Notes: generated by a model not told the origin, from the sequence alone. Shown: positions 27,395-36,418, counted from the stretch's first letter. The stretch: 64,000 bases of DNA from BRH-c54 sp965284565 (GCA_965284565.1 OZ260100.1:2728001-2792000); one strand, 5' to 3'. Numbers and translations are program-made.

Positions 27395-28171
27395 ATGCAG
27401 TTTTTTTTCACAACATACCAATTTTCAGTTATTAAGAAAGTGGTTGCCACAGTTTTTATTTCACTTTTCCTTGCTTGTCAGCCCGCTGTTTATGAAAAAA
27501 CTCAAGATTCTTCTATTAACATTATTGAAACAACAACAGAACATCAACAGGCAACAGTTTTAATTACTCCTTATAAAGAGAAGTTAGAAAAAGAAATGAA
27601 TGAAGTATTGGTTATTTCTGCTGAAGAATTTCCTAAAGAAAAAGGTAAACCAGAAACTAAATTGGGAAACCTTGTTGCAGATTTAAGTTTAGAAGTAGCT
27701 CAAAAAATGTATAACAGTAACATTGATTTTTGTTTATTGAATTTTGGTGGACTGAGAACTTCTTTGCCTAAAGGAGAAATTACCCTAGGAAAAATTTTTG
27801 AATTAATGCCTTTTGAAAATGAGTTGGTGGTGGTTAGTATTAGTCAAGATAGTTTAAATAGTTTAATAAATTACTTAAATAGAGTTGGAGGGCAACCTGT
27901 CTCGGGAGTTAAAGTTAAATTTTCTCAAGATAATCAAGAGGTAAAATATAAATATCGAAAAAATGATAAATCATTAAATACAACTTACAAAATATTAACG
28001 ACTGATTATTTAGCCAATGGAGGTGATAACATGACTTTCTTTTTAAATCCCATTAACTATGAAAAAGTGGGAATAAAATTGAGAGATGCTATTATACAAT
28101 ATTGTGTAGAGCAACGTAAACAAGGAAAGGAACTAACTGGTAAAATAGAAGGGAGGATAGTTTATGAGTAA
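27395..28171 (+). CDS. 5'-nucleotidase C-terminal domain lipoprotein
   Basis: This 258-residue protein equals the substrate-binding C-terminal half of UshA-type 5'-nucleotidases. It has a lipoprotein-type signal ending in LFLACQP (Cys near residue 28). The typical blocks are present: KGKPETKLGNLVADLS, then FCLLNFGGLRTSLPKGEITLGKIFELMPFENELVVV, and YLANGGDNMTFF near the end. It overlaps the following catalytic-half gene by 8 bases. The catalytic metal-binding half is absent, so it should work with the downstream product. The domain order of the pair is inverted with respect to UshA. The start is the only ATG ahead of the signal. Confidence 0.9.
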   Translation: MQFFFTTYQFSVIKKVVATVFISLFLACQPAVYEKTQDSSINIIETTTEHQQATVLITPYKEKLEKEMNEVLVISAEEFPKEKGKPETKLGNLVADLSLEVAQKMYNSNIDFCLLNFGGLRTSLPKGEITLGKIFELMPFENELVVVSISQDSLNSLINYLNRVGGQPVSGVKVKFSQDNQEVKYKYRKNDKSLNTTYKILTTDYLANGGDNMTFFLNPINYEKVGIKLRDAIIQYCVEQRKQGKELTGKIEGRIVYE

Positions 28172-29090
28172 CAGAAGAACCTTTATAAAACAATCTTTTT
28201 TAGGTGGTGTATCTTTACTTGGAGCTGCGGCATTAAATCCGATTTCGGCTGCCATCCTTAAAAAAAGTCACACAAAAATCACTATTTTACATACCAACGA
28301 CACTCATAGTCATATTGAACCATTTCCGAGCAATGATCCTAAATATCCAAATATGGGAGGTGCAGCAAAACGAGCTGCTTTAATAGATAAAATTAGAACA
28401 GTAGAAAAAAATGTGTTATTGTTGGATGCTGGAGATATTTTTCAGGGAACACCTTATTTTAATCTGTATGGTGGAGAATTAGAGTTTAAACTAATGAGCT
28501 TAATGAAATATGATGCCGCTACTATTGGTAATCATGATTTTGATAATGGTATTGAAGGCTTAAATAATATGTTACCTCATGCTAATTTTCCATTTTTAAA
28601 TGTGAATTATGATTTTACAAATACCATATTAAACGGTAAAATCGCTCCATACAAAGTATTTGAAAAAGATAATGTAAAGATTGGTGTTTTTGGTGTTGGA
28701 GTAGAGTTGGCTGGTTTGGTAGATAAAAAAATGTATGCAGAAACACAATATAATAATCCGATAATTGCAGCCAATAACACAGCAGAACATTTAAAATATA
28801 ATGAAAAATGCCATTTAATTATATGCTTGTCGCATTTGGGTTATGATTATAAAAGCAATAAAGTTTCTGATAATGTACTGGCTAAAGAAACAAAAAATAT
28901 AGATTTAATTATTGGCGGACATACACATACGTTTTTAGAAAAGCCAACAAGCATTAAAAATAAGGACAATAAAGTTACTTTAATTAATCAAGTTGGTTGG
29001 GCTGGGCTTTATTTAGGTAGAATAGACTTTTATATCAACCCTTTAGATAGAGCTTTTACATTAAATAACGATATAATAGGAGTTATCTAA
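28164..29090 (+). CDS. Metallophosphoesterase half of a split 5'-nucleotidase, with Tat-type signal
   Basis: This 308-residue protein is the catalytic domain of UshA-type nucleotidases, releasing phosphate from nucleotides in the periplasm. The dimetal site is visible: Asp and His in ILHTNDTHSHI (about 41-51), Asp in LLLDAGDIFQG, Asn-His in TIGNHDFDNG, and His in GGHTHTFLEKP. The N-terminus NRRTFIKQSFLGG is a twin-arginine signal (RRTFIK), so it may fold before export, while its partner lipoprotein goes through Sec. It ends right after the metal domain, lacking the C-terminal half that is encoded just upstream. It overlaps that gene by 8 bases. Confidence 0.92.
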   Translation: MSNRRTFIKQSFLGGVSLLGAAALNPISAAILKKSHTKITILHTNDTHSHIEPFPSNDPKYPNMGGAAKRAALIDKIRTVEKNVLLLDAGDIFQGTPYFNLYGGELEFKLMSLMKYDAATIGNHDFDNGIEGLNNMLPHANFPFLNVNYDFTNTILNGKIAPYKVFEKDNVKIGVFGVGVELAGLVDKKMYAETQYNNPIIAANNTAEHLKYNEKCHLIICLSHLGYDYKSNKVSDNVLAKETKNIDLIIGGHTHTFLEKPTSIKNKDNKVTLINQVGWAGLYLGRIDFYINPLDRAFTLNNDIIGVI

Positions 29091-29323
29091 GTAAAAAAAA
29101 TAAAAAACAATAGATAAAAATTTTTTTTTTCATTTTTTTATTCAAATATTTGTTAGCACAAAAGAGAGGTGGTTTTTAGTTTTAAAAATCATTGATTTTA
29201 AACAGCTTATTAAAATTATTTTGATTAATTTAGACAGCCGTTTTACAGCAGTATAAAAGAGCTTTGACGCTTAATGATTTAGAGAGAAATTAGTAAAAAC
29301 ATAAAAAATAGGAGTTATTAAAA
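29091..29323. other. Leader region upstream of dnaA
   Basis: This 233-base gap is very AT-rich and has a run of ten T at 29120-29129 and an imperfect palindrome near 29179-29203 (GTTTTAAAAATCA with TGATTTTAAAC). GAGCTTTG lies about 50 bases before the dnaA start and could be a weak -7 box. I find no DnaA box of the TTATCCACA type, so an origin is not supported here. Confidence 0.4.
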
Positions 29324-30757
29324 ATGGATAAAAACTTTACTTCAGTATGGGAAAATTGCCTTCAGGTAATAAAAGACAATGTAAGCTTACAAAGTTATAA
29401 AACTTGGTTTGATCCGATTGTTCCTGTAAAACTGAAAGACAAAGTGCTTACCATTCAGGTTCCTAGCCAATTTTTTTACGAATGGTTAGAAGAACATTAT
29501 GTATCTATCTTAAAGAAAACCATAAAAAAAGAATTAGGTCCTGAAGGAAGACTAGAGTACAGTATTGTTATAGAAAATAATAGTAAAACTAATAATCCAT
29601 ATACTTTAAAAATTCCTGCTACCAATAAACCACATATTAAAAACAATCCTGTTAATATGCCAATAGATTTGAATAAAAACAAATCTATCAGAAATCCATT
29701 TATTATTCCAGGTATTGCTCATTTAAATGTAGAATCTCAATTAAACCCAAATTATTCTTTTGATAATTTTGTTGAAGGAGATTGTAATAGGTTGGCTCGT
29801 TCTGCTGGTTTTGCAGTTTCTAATAATCCTGGAGGAACTTCTTTTAATCCATTATTAGTATATGGTGGAGTAGGTTTAGGAAAAACACACTTAGCACATG
29901 CTATTGGTATTGAAGTAAAAAATAAATTCCCAAATAAAATTGTGTTGTATGTTTCTTCAGAGAAATTTACCCAACAATTTATAGACGCAGTAAAAAATAA
30001 CGAACAAAACGATTTTATTCATTTCTATCAAATGATAGATGTGTTGATTATTGATGATGTTCAGTTTTTTGCAGGAAAAGCAAAAACTCAAGATGTTTTC
30101 TTCCACATATTTAATCATTTACACCAATCAGGAAAACAAATAATTCTTACAGCTGATAAAGCACCAGTAGAGATTATTGGTATGGAACAAAGGTTGTTAT
30201 CTCGTTTTAAATGGGGGTTAGCAGCTGATCTTCAATCGCCTGATTTGGAAACTAGAATAGCTATTTTAGAAAAGAAAATGTATAGTGAAGGGTTAGAATT
30301 ACCTAAAGATGTTGTGGAATATATCGCTTACAGTATTACTACCAATGTTAGAGAACTAGAAGGTGCCTTGATTTCTATTTTAGCTCAATCTTCTCTAAAC
30401 AAAAAAGCAGTAAATATTGATTTGGCTAGACAAATGGTGGATAAATTTGTTAAAAATACAGCCAGAGAAGTTTCTATAGATTACATCCAAAAAGTAGTTT
30501 GCGATTATTTTGATATGCCTATTGAAACCTTAAAATCTAAAACTAGAAAAAGAGAAGTAGTACAAGCTCGTCAAATAGCTATGTATTTCTCTAAACAAAT
30601 GACTAAATCTAGTCTAGCATCAATTGGAATGCACTGCGGTGGAAAAGACCACGCAACAGTATTACATGCTTGTAAAACAGTAAACAACCTTATGGATACT
30701 GACAAACGTTTTAGAGGCTATATTGAAGAATTGAAAAAGAAAATTAGTTTACAATAA
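29324..30757 (+). CDS. dnaA: Chromosomal replication initiator DnaA
   Basis: This AAA+ protein binds DnaA boxes and opens the origin. The 477-residue protein has an N-terminal domain I (VWENCLQVIKDNVSLQSYKTWFDP), a linker (about 90-150), and the AAA+ core with Walker A GGVGLGKTH and Walker B LIIDDVQFF. Sensor and arginine-finger region RLLSRFKWGL follows, and domain IV has the DnaA signature GGKDHATVLHA near the C-terminus. Length is normal. dnaN is not next to it, which is common in this phylum. A terminator follows at 30783-30816. Confidence 0.98.
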   Translation: MDKNFTSVWENCLQVIKDNVSLQSYKTWFDPIVPVKLKDKVLTIQVPSQFFYEWLEEHYVSILKKTIKKELGPEGRLEYSIVIENNSKTNNPYTLKIPATNKPHIKNNPVNMPIDLNKNKSIRNPFIIPGIAHLNVESQLNPNYSFDNFVEGDCNRLARSAGFAVSNNPGGTSFNPLLVYGGVGLGKTHLAHAIGIEVKNKFPNKIVLYVSSEKFTQQFIDAVKNNEQNDFIHFYQMIDVLIIDDVQFFAGKAKTQDVFFHIFNHLHQSGKQIILTADKAPVEIIGMEQRLLSRFKWGLAADLQSPDLETRIAILEKKMYSEGLELPKDVVEYIAYSITTNVRELEGALISILAQSSLNKKAVNIDLARQMVDKFVKNTAREVSIDYIQKVVCDYFDMPIETLKSKTRKREVVQARQIAMYFSKQMTKSSLASIGMHCGGKDHATVLHACKTVNNLMDTDKRFRGYIEELKKKISLQ

Positions 30758-30782
30758 TATAATTTTAAGATTTGCACTAACT

Positions 30783-30816
30783 AAACAGGAATTTCTTAAC
30801 TAAGATTTTCCTGTTT
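30783..30816 (+). terminator. Rho-independent terminator after dnaA
   Basis: AAACAGGAA (30783-30791) pairs with TTCCTGTTT (30808-30816), and the stem is followed by further T. A small inner stem, CTTA with TAAG, closes the loop. Confidence 0.7.
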
Positions 30817-30833
30817 TTTTGTTTTAAAAACCT

Positions 30834-30965
30834 ATGTTTAACAGATTTGACAAACCTGCTCCCATCTATAAACCTATGAGCAAAAAAGCTCAAAAAGTTT
30901 TGTTTTACATTGTTATTGCTCTGTGTATTTTTATTGTAGGTTATCTACTTTCATTTTACATTTAA
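30834..30965 (+). CDS. Unnamed 43-residue single-span membrane protein
   Basis: A short frame of 43 codons begins with an ATG at 30834 and ends with TAA at 30963-30965. The product starts MFNRFDKPAPIYKPMSKK, a proline-rich, positively charged cytoplasmic segment, followed by one hydrophobic helix (VLFYIVIALCIFIVGYLLSF) that ends the protein. The positive-inside rule supports an N-in orientation. It lies between the dnaA terminator and the DAHP synthase promoter. The well-formed transmembrane helix and the clean start and stop support coding, but no family is recognised and no promoter box is clear. Confidence 0.55.
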   Translation: MFNRFDKPAPIYKPMSKKAQKVLFYIVIALCIFIVGYLLSFYI

Positions 30966-30994
30966 TTATTTAGTCAACTTCAATTTAACTTAGC

Positions 30995-31002
30995 TAACTT
31001 TG
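30995..31002 (+). promoter_or_regulatory. Likely -7 box of the DAHP synthase operon
   Basis: TAACTTTG is a full TAnnTTTG match. It lies 19 bases before the TTG start at 31022 and fits a short leader. Confidence 0.5.
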
Positions 31003-31021
31003 TACTTCATTTTTCAATATA

Positions 31022-32095
31022 TTGAAGTCTATCAATAAAATATTAAGCAATAAAGCAACTCCCATTATTATTAGTGGACCGTGTAGTGCTGAATCTGAAG
31101 AACAGTTAATTCAGACAGCTATTACTATAAAACAACTTAATAAAGTTGATGTATTAAGAGCTGGAATTTGGAAGCCACGAACAAGGCCAGGTAGTTTTGA
31201 GGGTGTTGGTTTAGAAGCGTTAAAGTGGTTGCAAAAAGCTAAAGCAGCCACAGGTTTAAAAACAGCTATAGAAGTTGCCAATACACTACATGTTGAAGAA
31301 GCTTTGAAATATGGTGTTGATGTACTATGGATAGGAGCAAGAACTACTGTTAACCCTTTTGTAGTTCAAGAAATTGCAGACGCGTTACGTGCTACAGATG
31401 CTACGGTTTTAATAAAAAACCCAATCAATCCAGACTTACAACTTTGGGAAGGAGCCATAGAGCGTTTTGCAAAAGTAGGTATCTCAAAAATAGGAGCAAT
31501 TCACAGAGGATTTTCAAAATATGGCGATTCATATTATAGAAACCCACCTCAATGGCAAATTCCTATCGAGTTAATGCAGCATTATCCGGATTTAACAATG
31601 ATTTGCGACCCTAGTCATATTTGTGGCAAGCGTGATAATCTGTTTGCTGTTGCTCAAAAAGCAATGGATTTAGATTTTGATGGACTAATGATTGAAACAC
31701 ATTTAGATCCTGATAATGCTTTAAGTGATGCTCTGCAACAAATAACTCCTCAAACACTAGAGAAGTTTGTAAATCAGTTGGTAGTTAGAAAAACAAAACT
31801 AACGCCATCACTTACAACAGAACTTGATAAAATAAGAAGAAGTATAAATGTACTTGATGGTGAATTGTTGGATGTACTTTCAAAAAGAATGGAACTGATT
31901 AATGAGTTAGCTCAATATAAAAAAGAGAATAATATTCAGATTTTACAACCGAAACGTTGGGAAGAAATTTTATTAAAAGCATTGGAAGAAGCTAAAGCAA
32001 AAGGATTGAGCGAACGATTTATTAGAAATTTATTTACAGAAATTCATATTGAATCTATTAAGCTTCAGAGTAATAGAATGAATGAAGAAAATTAA
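31022..32095 (+). CDS. Bifunctional DAHP synthase / chorismate mutase
   Basis: This enzyme joins the first step of aromatic amino acid synthesis (PEP plus erythrose 4-phosphate) to chorismate mutase, which leads to phenylalanine and tyrosine. Residues 1-255 form the DAHP/KDO8P synthase barrel: SGPCSAESEEQL, LRAGIWKPRTRPGSFEGVG, GAIHRGFSKYG, and CDPSHICGKRD. An AroQ-type chorismate mutase helix bundle follows (about 265-357, LDKIRRSINVLDGELLDVL, RMELINELAQYK). The start is TTG; no ATG precedes the conserved barrel strand, and the -7 box is close. Such fusions allow feedback through the mutase domain. It heads an operon with LMW-PTP and a methylase. Confidence 0.93.
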   Translation: MKSINKILSNKATPIIISGPCSAESEEQLIQTAITIKQLNKVDVLRAGIWKPRTRPGSFEGVGLEALKWLQKAKAATGLKTAIEVANTLHVEEALKYGVDVLWIGARTTVNPFVVQEIADALRATDATVLIKNPINPDLQLWEGAIERFAKVGISKIGAIHRGFSKYGDSYYRNPPQWQIPIELMQHYPDLTMICDPSHICGKRDNLFAVAQKAMDLDFDGLMIETHLDPDNALSDALQQITPQTLEKFVNQLVVRKTKLTPSLTTELDKIRRSINVLDGELLDVLSKRMELINELAQYKKENNIQILQPKRWEEILLKALEEAKAKGLSERFIRNLFTEIHIESIKLQSNRMNEEN

Positions 32096-32106
32096 AAAAA
32101 TAAAAA

Positions 32107-32571
32107 ATGCAAAAGGTATTATTTGTTTGTTTAGGAAATATTTGTAGGTCGGCAATGGCACAAGGCGTTTTGGAAGCTAAAGCCAAAGAATATGGATTAA
32201 ACTTATTGGTAGATTCTGCTGGAACATCCGATTACCATATTGGAGAAACTCCCGATAAAAGAATGCAAGCTAAAGCATTAGAATATAACATAGACATTTC
32301 TAACCAACAAGCAAGGCAGTTTACTTATGATGATTTTCAGGAGTTTGATTATATTTTTGCGATGGATAGTTCTAACTACAATAATATTTTAAAGCTTGCC
32401 AAAACCGATACTGATAAACAAAAAGTATCATTATTTTTAAATTTAGCTTATCCAAATGAAAATAGAAATGTACCAGATCCTTATTATGGTGGAGAAGCAG
32501 GTTTTGAAGAAGTTTATCAGTTATTAGACAATGCTTGTGAGGTATTTATAAAAAATAATAATAATGAATAA
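32107..32571 (+). CDS. Low-molecular-weight protein-tyrosine phosphatase
   Basis: This cytoplasmic phosphatase is of the Wzb/Etp class. The 154-residue protein begins MQKVLFVCLGNICRSAMAQG, with the catalytic Cys-X5-Arg loop CLGNICRS (Cys8, Arg14). The general acid aspartate is in VPDPYYGG near residue 120. Length is normal. It is 11 bases after the DAHP synthase gene and overlaps the next by 8 bases. It is the only LMW-PTP in this window and 20 kb from the Wzc-like kinase at 52449, so a link to that kinase is possible but not shown by context. Confidence 0.95.
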   Translation: MQKVLFVCLGNICRSAMAQGVLEAKAKEYGLNLLVDSAGTSDYHIGETPDKRMQAKALEYNIDISNQQARQFTYDDFQEFDYIFAMDSSNYNNILKLAKTDTDKQKVSLFLNLAYPNENRNVPDPYYGGEAGFEEVYQLLDNACEVFIKNNNNE

Positions 32572-33271
32572 TAAAGGAACACTATATTTAATACCTACCA
32601 CTTTGGGAGAATCTGCCTATGATCAGGTTATTCCTTCGTTAAACAATAAAATAGTACAAGAAATTGATGTGTTTATTGTAGAAAATATAAAGACAGCTAG
32701 AAGATTTATTAAAAGGTCGGCACCTGAGAAAGTAATAGACGATTTGATATTTTATGAGATTAACAAAAGAACGAACTTAGATATGTTGCCAACCTTCTTA
32801 AAGCCTATTGATGAAGGAAGGAATATTGGTGTTATTTCCGATGCTGGTTGTCCTGGAGTTGCCGACCCTGGAGCAGATGTTGTAGCTCTGGCTCATCAAA
32901 ATAATATTAAAGTAGTTCCATTGGTTGGTCCTTCGTCAATTTTATTATCGTTAATGGCAAGTGGTTTTAACGGACAAAGTTTTTGTTTTAATGGCTATTT
33001 ACCAAAAGAACAAAAAGACAGAGTGAGAAAATTAAAAGACTTAGAAAGAATGGCCATTGCTCAAAAGCAAACACAACTTTTTATTGAAACGCCTTATAGA
33101 AATCATCATGTAATGGAGGATTTATTGGCTAACTGTAATCCTAATACAAAATTGTGTGTAGCTGTTGATATTACAATGGCTTCGGAGCAAATTATTACCA
33201 AAACCATTACTGAATGGAAGAACACAAAAATTGACTTAAACAAAAGACCTTGTGTGTTCTTGTTAGGATGA
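32564..33271 (+). CDS. RsmI-like tetrapyrrole-methylase-fold SAM methyltransferase
   Basis: This 235-residue protein has the tetrapyrrole methylase fold of RsmI, which methylates 16S rRNA cytidine 1402. It shows the GTLYLIPTTLGE start (cf. G-LY-V-TPIGN of RsmI), the GVISDAGCPGVADPGA motif, PLVGPSSILLSLMASGF, and GYLPKEQKDRVRKL. It is shorter than RsmI (about 280) and lacks its C-terminal extension, and I recall two such genes in Bacteroidota, so this may be the non-RsmI copy. It overlaps the LMW-PTP gene by 8 bases. rRNA methylation is likely but the site is not certain. Confidence 0.85.
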   Translation: MNNKGTLYLIPTTLGESAYDQVIPSLNNKIVQEIDVFIVENIKTARRFIKRSAPEKVIDDLIFYEINKRTNLDMLPTFLKPIDEGRNIGVISDAGCPGVADPGADVVALAHQNNIKVVPLVGPSSILLSLMASGFNGQSFCFNGYLPKEQKDRVRKLKDLERMAIAQKQTQLFIETPYRNHHVMEDLLANCNPNTKLCVAVDITMASEQIITKTITEWKNTKIDLNKRPCVFLLG

Positions 33272-33320
33272 TTAAAGAAATTAGAAATTAAACTTCTAAA
33301 CTCATAAACTCATAATCTAA

Positions 33321-34997
33321 TTAAGACAATCCACTAATTTTACCATCATTATCAATAAACATTCCTTCAGATGCCGGAATAACCGGTAATCCCGGCATAC
33401 GCATCATGTTTCCTAAAATAGGAATTACAAAACCTGCTCCCGAAGCAAATTCAAATTCTCTAACGTTAATAGTGAACCCTGTTGGTCTACCAATTAAACT
33501 TTCATTATCAGAAAAAGATTTTTGAGTTTTAGCCATACAAATAGGTAGTTCATTCATACCTAAGCTATCTAATTTTTTCAAATCGGTAAGGGCTTTTTTA
33601 GAATATTCCACACCATCTGCACCATAAATGTTTTTGGCAATAATTTCAATTTTTTCTTTAATAGGAAGTTTCCAATCGTAAAGTGGCTTAAAGTTATTTT
33701 TGCCACTTTCAATTTCTGTTACAACAGCTTGTGCTAGGTTGGTCATACCATCACCACCTTTAGCAAAACCTTCGGCAACAATAGCTTTTACACCTAAATC
33801 GGCACATCTATCTTGAATAAGTTTTACTTCCTCAGCACTATCAGTAGGGAACGCATTAATAGCAACTACTGGGTTTAGCCCAAATTTTTTACAGTTTTCA
33901 ATGTGCTTCTCAAGGTTAGCAAAACCATTACTCACTCTTTCAACACTAGTATCGTTATACTGTTCTTTGGTAGCTCCGCCATGGTGACGTAAAGCTCTTA
34001 TAGTTGCCACCAACACAAGGGCTTTAGGTTTTAATCCACCGGAAACACATTTAATATCTAAGAATTTTTCAGCACCTAAATCAGCACCAAAACCAGCTTC
34101 TGTTACTACATAATCTGATAGAGATAATCCCATTTTAGTTGCTAAAATAGTGTTCGTACCTTGAGCAATATTAGCAAACGGACCACCGTGAATAATAGCT
34201 GGGTTTCCTTCTAAGGTTTGGACTAAGTTAGGTTTAATAGCGTCTTTAAGTAAGATAGCCATTGCGTTTTCAGCTTTCAAATCTCTAGCATAAACAGGCT
34301 TTTTATCGAAAGTAAATCCAATAAAAATATTTCCTAGCTTATTCTTTAAGTCTTCAAAGTTTTCAGACATACATAAAATTGCCATTACTTCTGAAGCAGG
34401 CGTAATGTTAAAACCATCTTGTCTAGGAATACCGTTTCCAGTACCACCTAAACCAATAACAATTTCTCTTAAAGCCCTGTCATTCATATCCATTACTCTT
34501 TTCCAAACAATGGTTCTAGGGTCTATATTTAAATTATTGGTTTTATTCTGAATGTTGTTATCTATTAAAGCAGACAAAAGGTTATTGGCTTTTTCTATTG
34601 CAGAAAAATCTCCTGTAAAATGCAGATTAATATCTTCCATAGGAACTACTTGAGCATAACCACCACCGGCAGCTCCGCCTTTAATCCCAAAAACAGGACC
34701 TAAAGAAGGTTCTCTTAAAACTACTGTAGTTTTCTTTCCAATTTTATTAAGTCCTTCGGTTAAACCTATAGAAGTAGTTGTTTTTCCTTCTCCAGCAGGA
34801 GTAGGAGTAAGAGCTGTAACTAAAATTAAATTGCTTTTATTAATGTTTTCCTGACGTATAAGGCTTAAAGGAAGTTTAGCCTTATATTTTCCATACATTT
34901 CAATATCATCTTCATTTATATTTAAGTAAGAAGAAATTGATGTAATGTGTTTTAGCTTAGTATTTTGTGCTATTTCAATGTCAGAAGGAAATCCCAT
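33321..34997 (-). CDS. fhs: Formate-tetrahydrofolate ligase
   Basis: This one-carbon enzyme makes 10-formyl-THF from formate, ATP and THF. The 558-residue protein has the ATP-binding loop TPAGEGKTTTSIGL (about 66-79), VLREPSLGPVFGIKGGAAGGGYAQ, and the ERVSNGFANLEKH and GFTINVREFE segments, all typical of Fhs. Length is normal. The start ATG at 34995-34997 is well placed, with a near-match -7 box further upstream. No other folate gene lies next to it; ribBA is 116 bases upstream on the same strand. The product feeds purine synthesis, for which purL is also in this window. Confidence 0.97.
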   Translation of the reverse strand: MGFPSDIEIAQNTKLKHITSISSYLNINEDDIEMYGKYKAKLPLSLIRQENINKSNLILVTALTPTPAGEGKTTTSIGLTEGLNKIGKKTTVVLREPSLGPVFGIKGGAAGGGYAQVVPMEDINLHFTGDFSAIEKANNLLSALIDNNIQNKTNNLNIDPRTIVWKRVMDMNDRALREIVIGLGGTGNGIPRQDGFNITPASEVMAILCMSENFEDLKNKLGNIFIGFTFDKKPVYARDLKAENAMAILLKDAIKPNLVQTLEGNPAIIHGGPFANIAQGTNTILATKMGLSLSDYVVTEAGFGADLGAEKFLDIKCVSGGLKPKALVLVATIRALRHHGGATKEQYNDTSVERVSNGFANLEKHIENCKKFGLNPVVAINAFPTDSAEEVKLIQDRCADLGVKAIVAEGFAKGGDGMTNLAQAVVTEIESGKNNFKPLYDWKLPIKEKIEIIAKNIYGADGVEYSKKALTDLKKLDSLGMNELPICMAKTQKSFSDNESLIGRPTGFTINVREFEFASGAGFVIPILGNMMRMPGLPVIPASEGMFIDNDGKISGLS

Positions 34998-35113
34998 ATT
35001 TTATATATTTAAGTTTAAAAGTTAAAAATAGGAAAATTTTGTTCAGCTACAAATATTTGCTTGCTGAACTTTATAAGATTAATTATTGAAAAGATAAGTA
35101 CTGAAAATAATCT

Positions 35114-36328
35114 TTAAGGCTTTAAGTTAAGTTGGTGTCCCATTTTACTTTTTTTAGTTTTAAGATAGCTTTCGTTATGCAAATTAGATTCAATTTCTAA
35201 ACCTACATTATCCACTATTTCAAGACCATAACCTAATAAGCCTGTTCTCTTTTTAGGGTTGTTACTCATCAACTTCATTTTAGAAACACCTAAATCACGT
35301 AAAATCTGAGCTCCAATACCATAATCACGTTCATCAGCTTTAAAACCAAGTTCTATGTTTGCTTCAACAGTATCTCTACCTTCTTCCTGAAGTTTGTAGG
35401 CTTTAAGTTTGTTCATTAAGCCTATTCCTCTTCCTTCCTGATTCATGTAAACTACAACACCTTTTCCTTCTTTTTCAATCATTTCCATAGCTTTATGCAA
35501 TTGAGGGCCACAATCACATCTGCAAGAACCAAAAATATCACCTGTCATGCATGATGAGTGAACCCTAACCAAAACGGGTTCATCTTCTTTCCATTTACCT
35601 TTAAATATGGCTAAATGATCCATATCATTAGTTGTTTGCTTGTAAGCAGCCATTTTAAAATCACCATACTCTGTAGGTAAATCAATGGTAACTTCTCTTT
35701 TAATTAATGTTTCGTGTTGTAAACGATAAGAAATTAAATCTTTAATGGAAACAATTTTTAGTTGGTGTTTTTCAGCAATCTTTAATAATTCTGGAAGACG
35801 AGCCATAGTACCGTCTTCATTCATAATTTCTACAATTACACCCGCTGGTTCAAAACCTGCTAATTTAGCAAAATCTATAGCCGCTTCGGTATGTCCGGCT
35901 CTTCTTAAAACACCACCTCTTTTGGCTCTTAATGGGAAAATATGTCCTGGTTTACCTAATTGTTCTTTTCTAGTATCAGGATTAATTAATGCCTTAATAG
36001 TTTTAGATCTGTCAGAAGCAGAAATTCCTGTTGTACAACCTTCACCAATTAAATCTACAGAAACGGTAAAAGGCGTTTCGTAAGCAGCATTATTTTGGTG
36101 TACCATTAAGTCTAATCCTAATTCATCGCATCTATCTTGAATTAATGGAGCACAAATAAGTCCTCTACCATGTGTAGCCATAAAGTTAATCATTTCGGGA
36201 GTTACAGCTCTTGCAGCTGCTAAAAAGTCTCCTTCATTTTCTCTATCTTCATCATCAACAACAATAATAATTTTACCATTTTTGATATCTTCAATCGCTT
36301 CTTCTATTTTGTTTAATTTTGCTTCCAT
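35114..36328 (-). CDS. ribBA: Bifunctional 3,4-dihydroxy-2-butanone 4-phosphate synthase / GTP cyclohydrolase II
   Basis: This enzyme supplies both precursors of riboflavin. From the ATG at 36326-36328 the protein is 404 residues. The N-terminal RibB domain (1-about 205) has the VVDDEDRENEGD motif, GISASDRSKTI and RAGHTEAAIDFA. The C-terminal RibA domain has the zinc ligands in HSSCMTGDIFGSCRCDCG and the YMNQEGRGIGL motif. The frame is open to 36391, but those 21 residues precede a -7 box and a family-type start MEAKLNKIEEAIEDIKNGK, so 36328 is chosen. ribD is 5 kb away. I see no FMN riboswitch in the 90 bases upstream. Confidence 0.96.
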   Translation of the reverse strand: MEAKLNKIEEAIEDIKNGKIIIVVDDEDRENEGDFLAAARAVTPEMINFMATHGRGLICAPLIQDRCDELGLDLMVHQNNAAYETPFTVSVDLIGEGCTTGISASDRSKTIKALINPDTRKEQLGKPGHIFPLRAKRGGVLRRAGHTEAAIDFAKLAGFEPAGVIVEIMNEDGTMARLPELLKIAEKHQLKIVSIKDLISYRLQHETLIKREVTIDLPTEYGDFKMAAYKQTTNDMDHLAIFKGKWKEDEPVLVRVHSSCMTGDIFGSCRCDCGPQLHKAMEMIEKEGKGVVVYMNQEGRGIGLMNKLKAYKLQEEGRDTVEANIELGFKADERDYGIGAQILRDLGVSKMKLMSNNPKKRTGLLGYGLEIVDNVGLEIESNLHNESYLKTKKSKMGHQLNLKP

Positions 36329-36351
36329 TAAGTTGTATGAATTATTTTTAG

Positions 36352-36359
36352 CAAAATTA
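36352..36359 (-). promoter_or_regulatory. Likely -7 box of ribBA
   Basis: The minus strand reads TAATTTTG, a full TAnnTTTG match, 23 bases before the proposed ATG and inside the longer reading frame. Confidence 0.5.
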
Positions 36360-36418
36360 CTAAAATTGAATGGGGATAATTCGTTTAACATTTATAAATA
36401 GACATAGAATTTTAAATA

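Noticed and set aside
29091..29323. Replication origin upstream of dnaA
   Set aside because: AT-rich with a poly-T run, but no TTATCCACA-type DnaA boxes on either strand and no dnaN next to dnaA; the origin may be elsewhere.
33281..33299. Terminator between the RsmI-like gene and fhs (TTAGAA with TTCTAA)
   Set aside because: Short, AT-only stem without a T run; not distinguishable from background in this composition.
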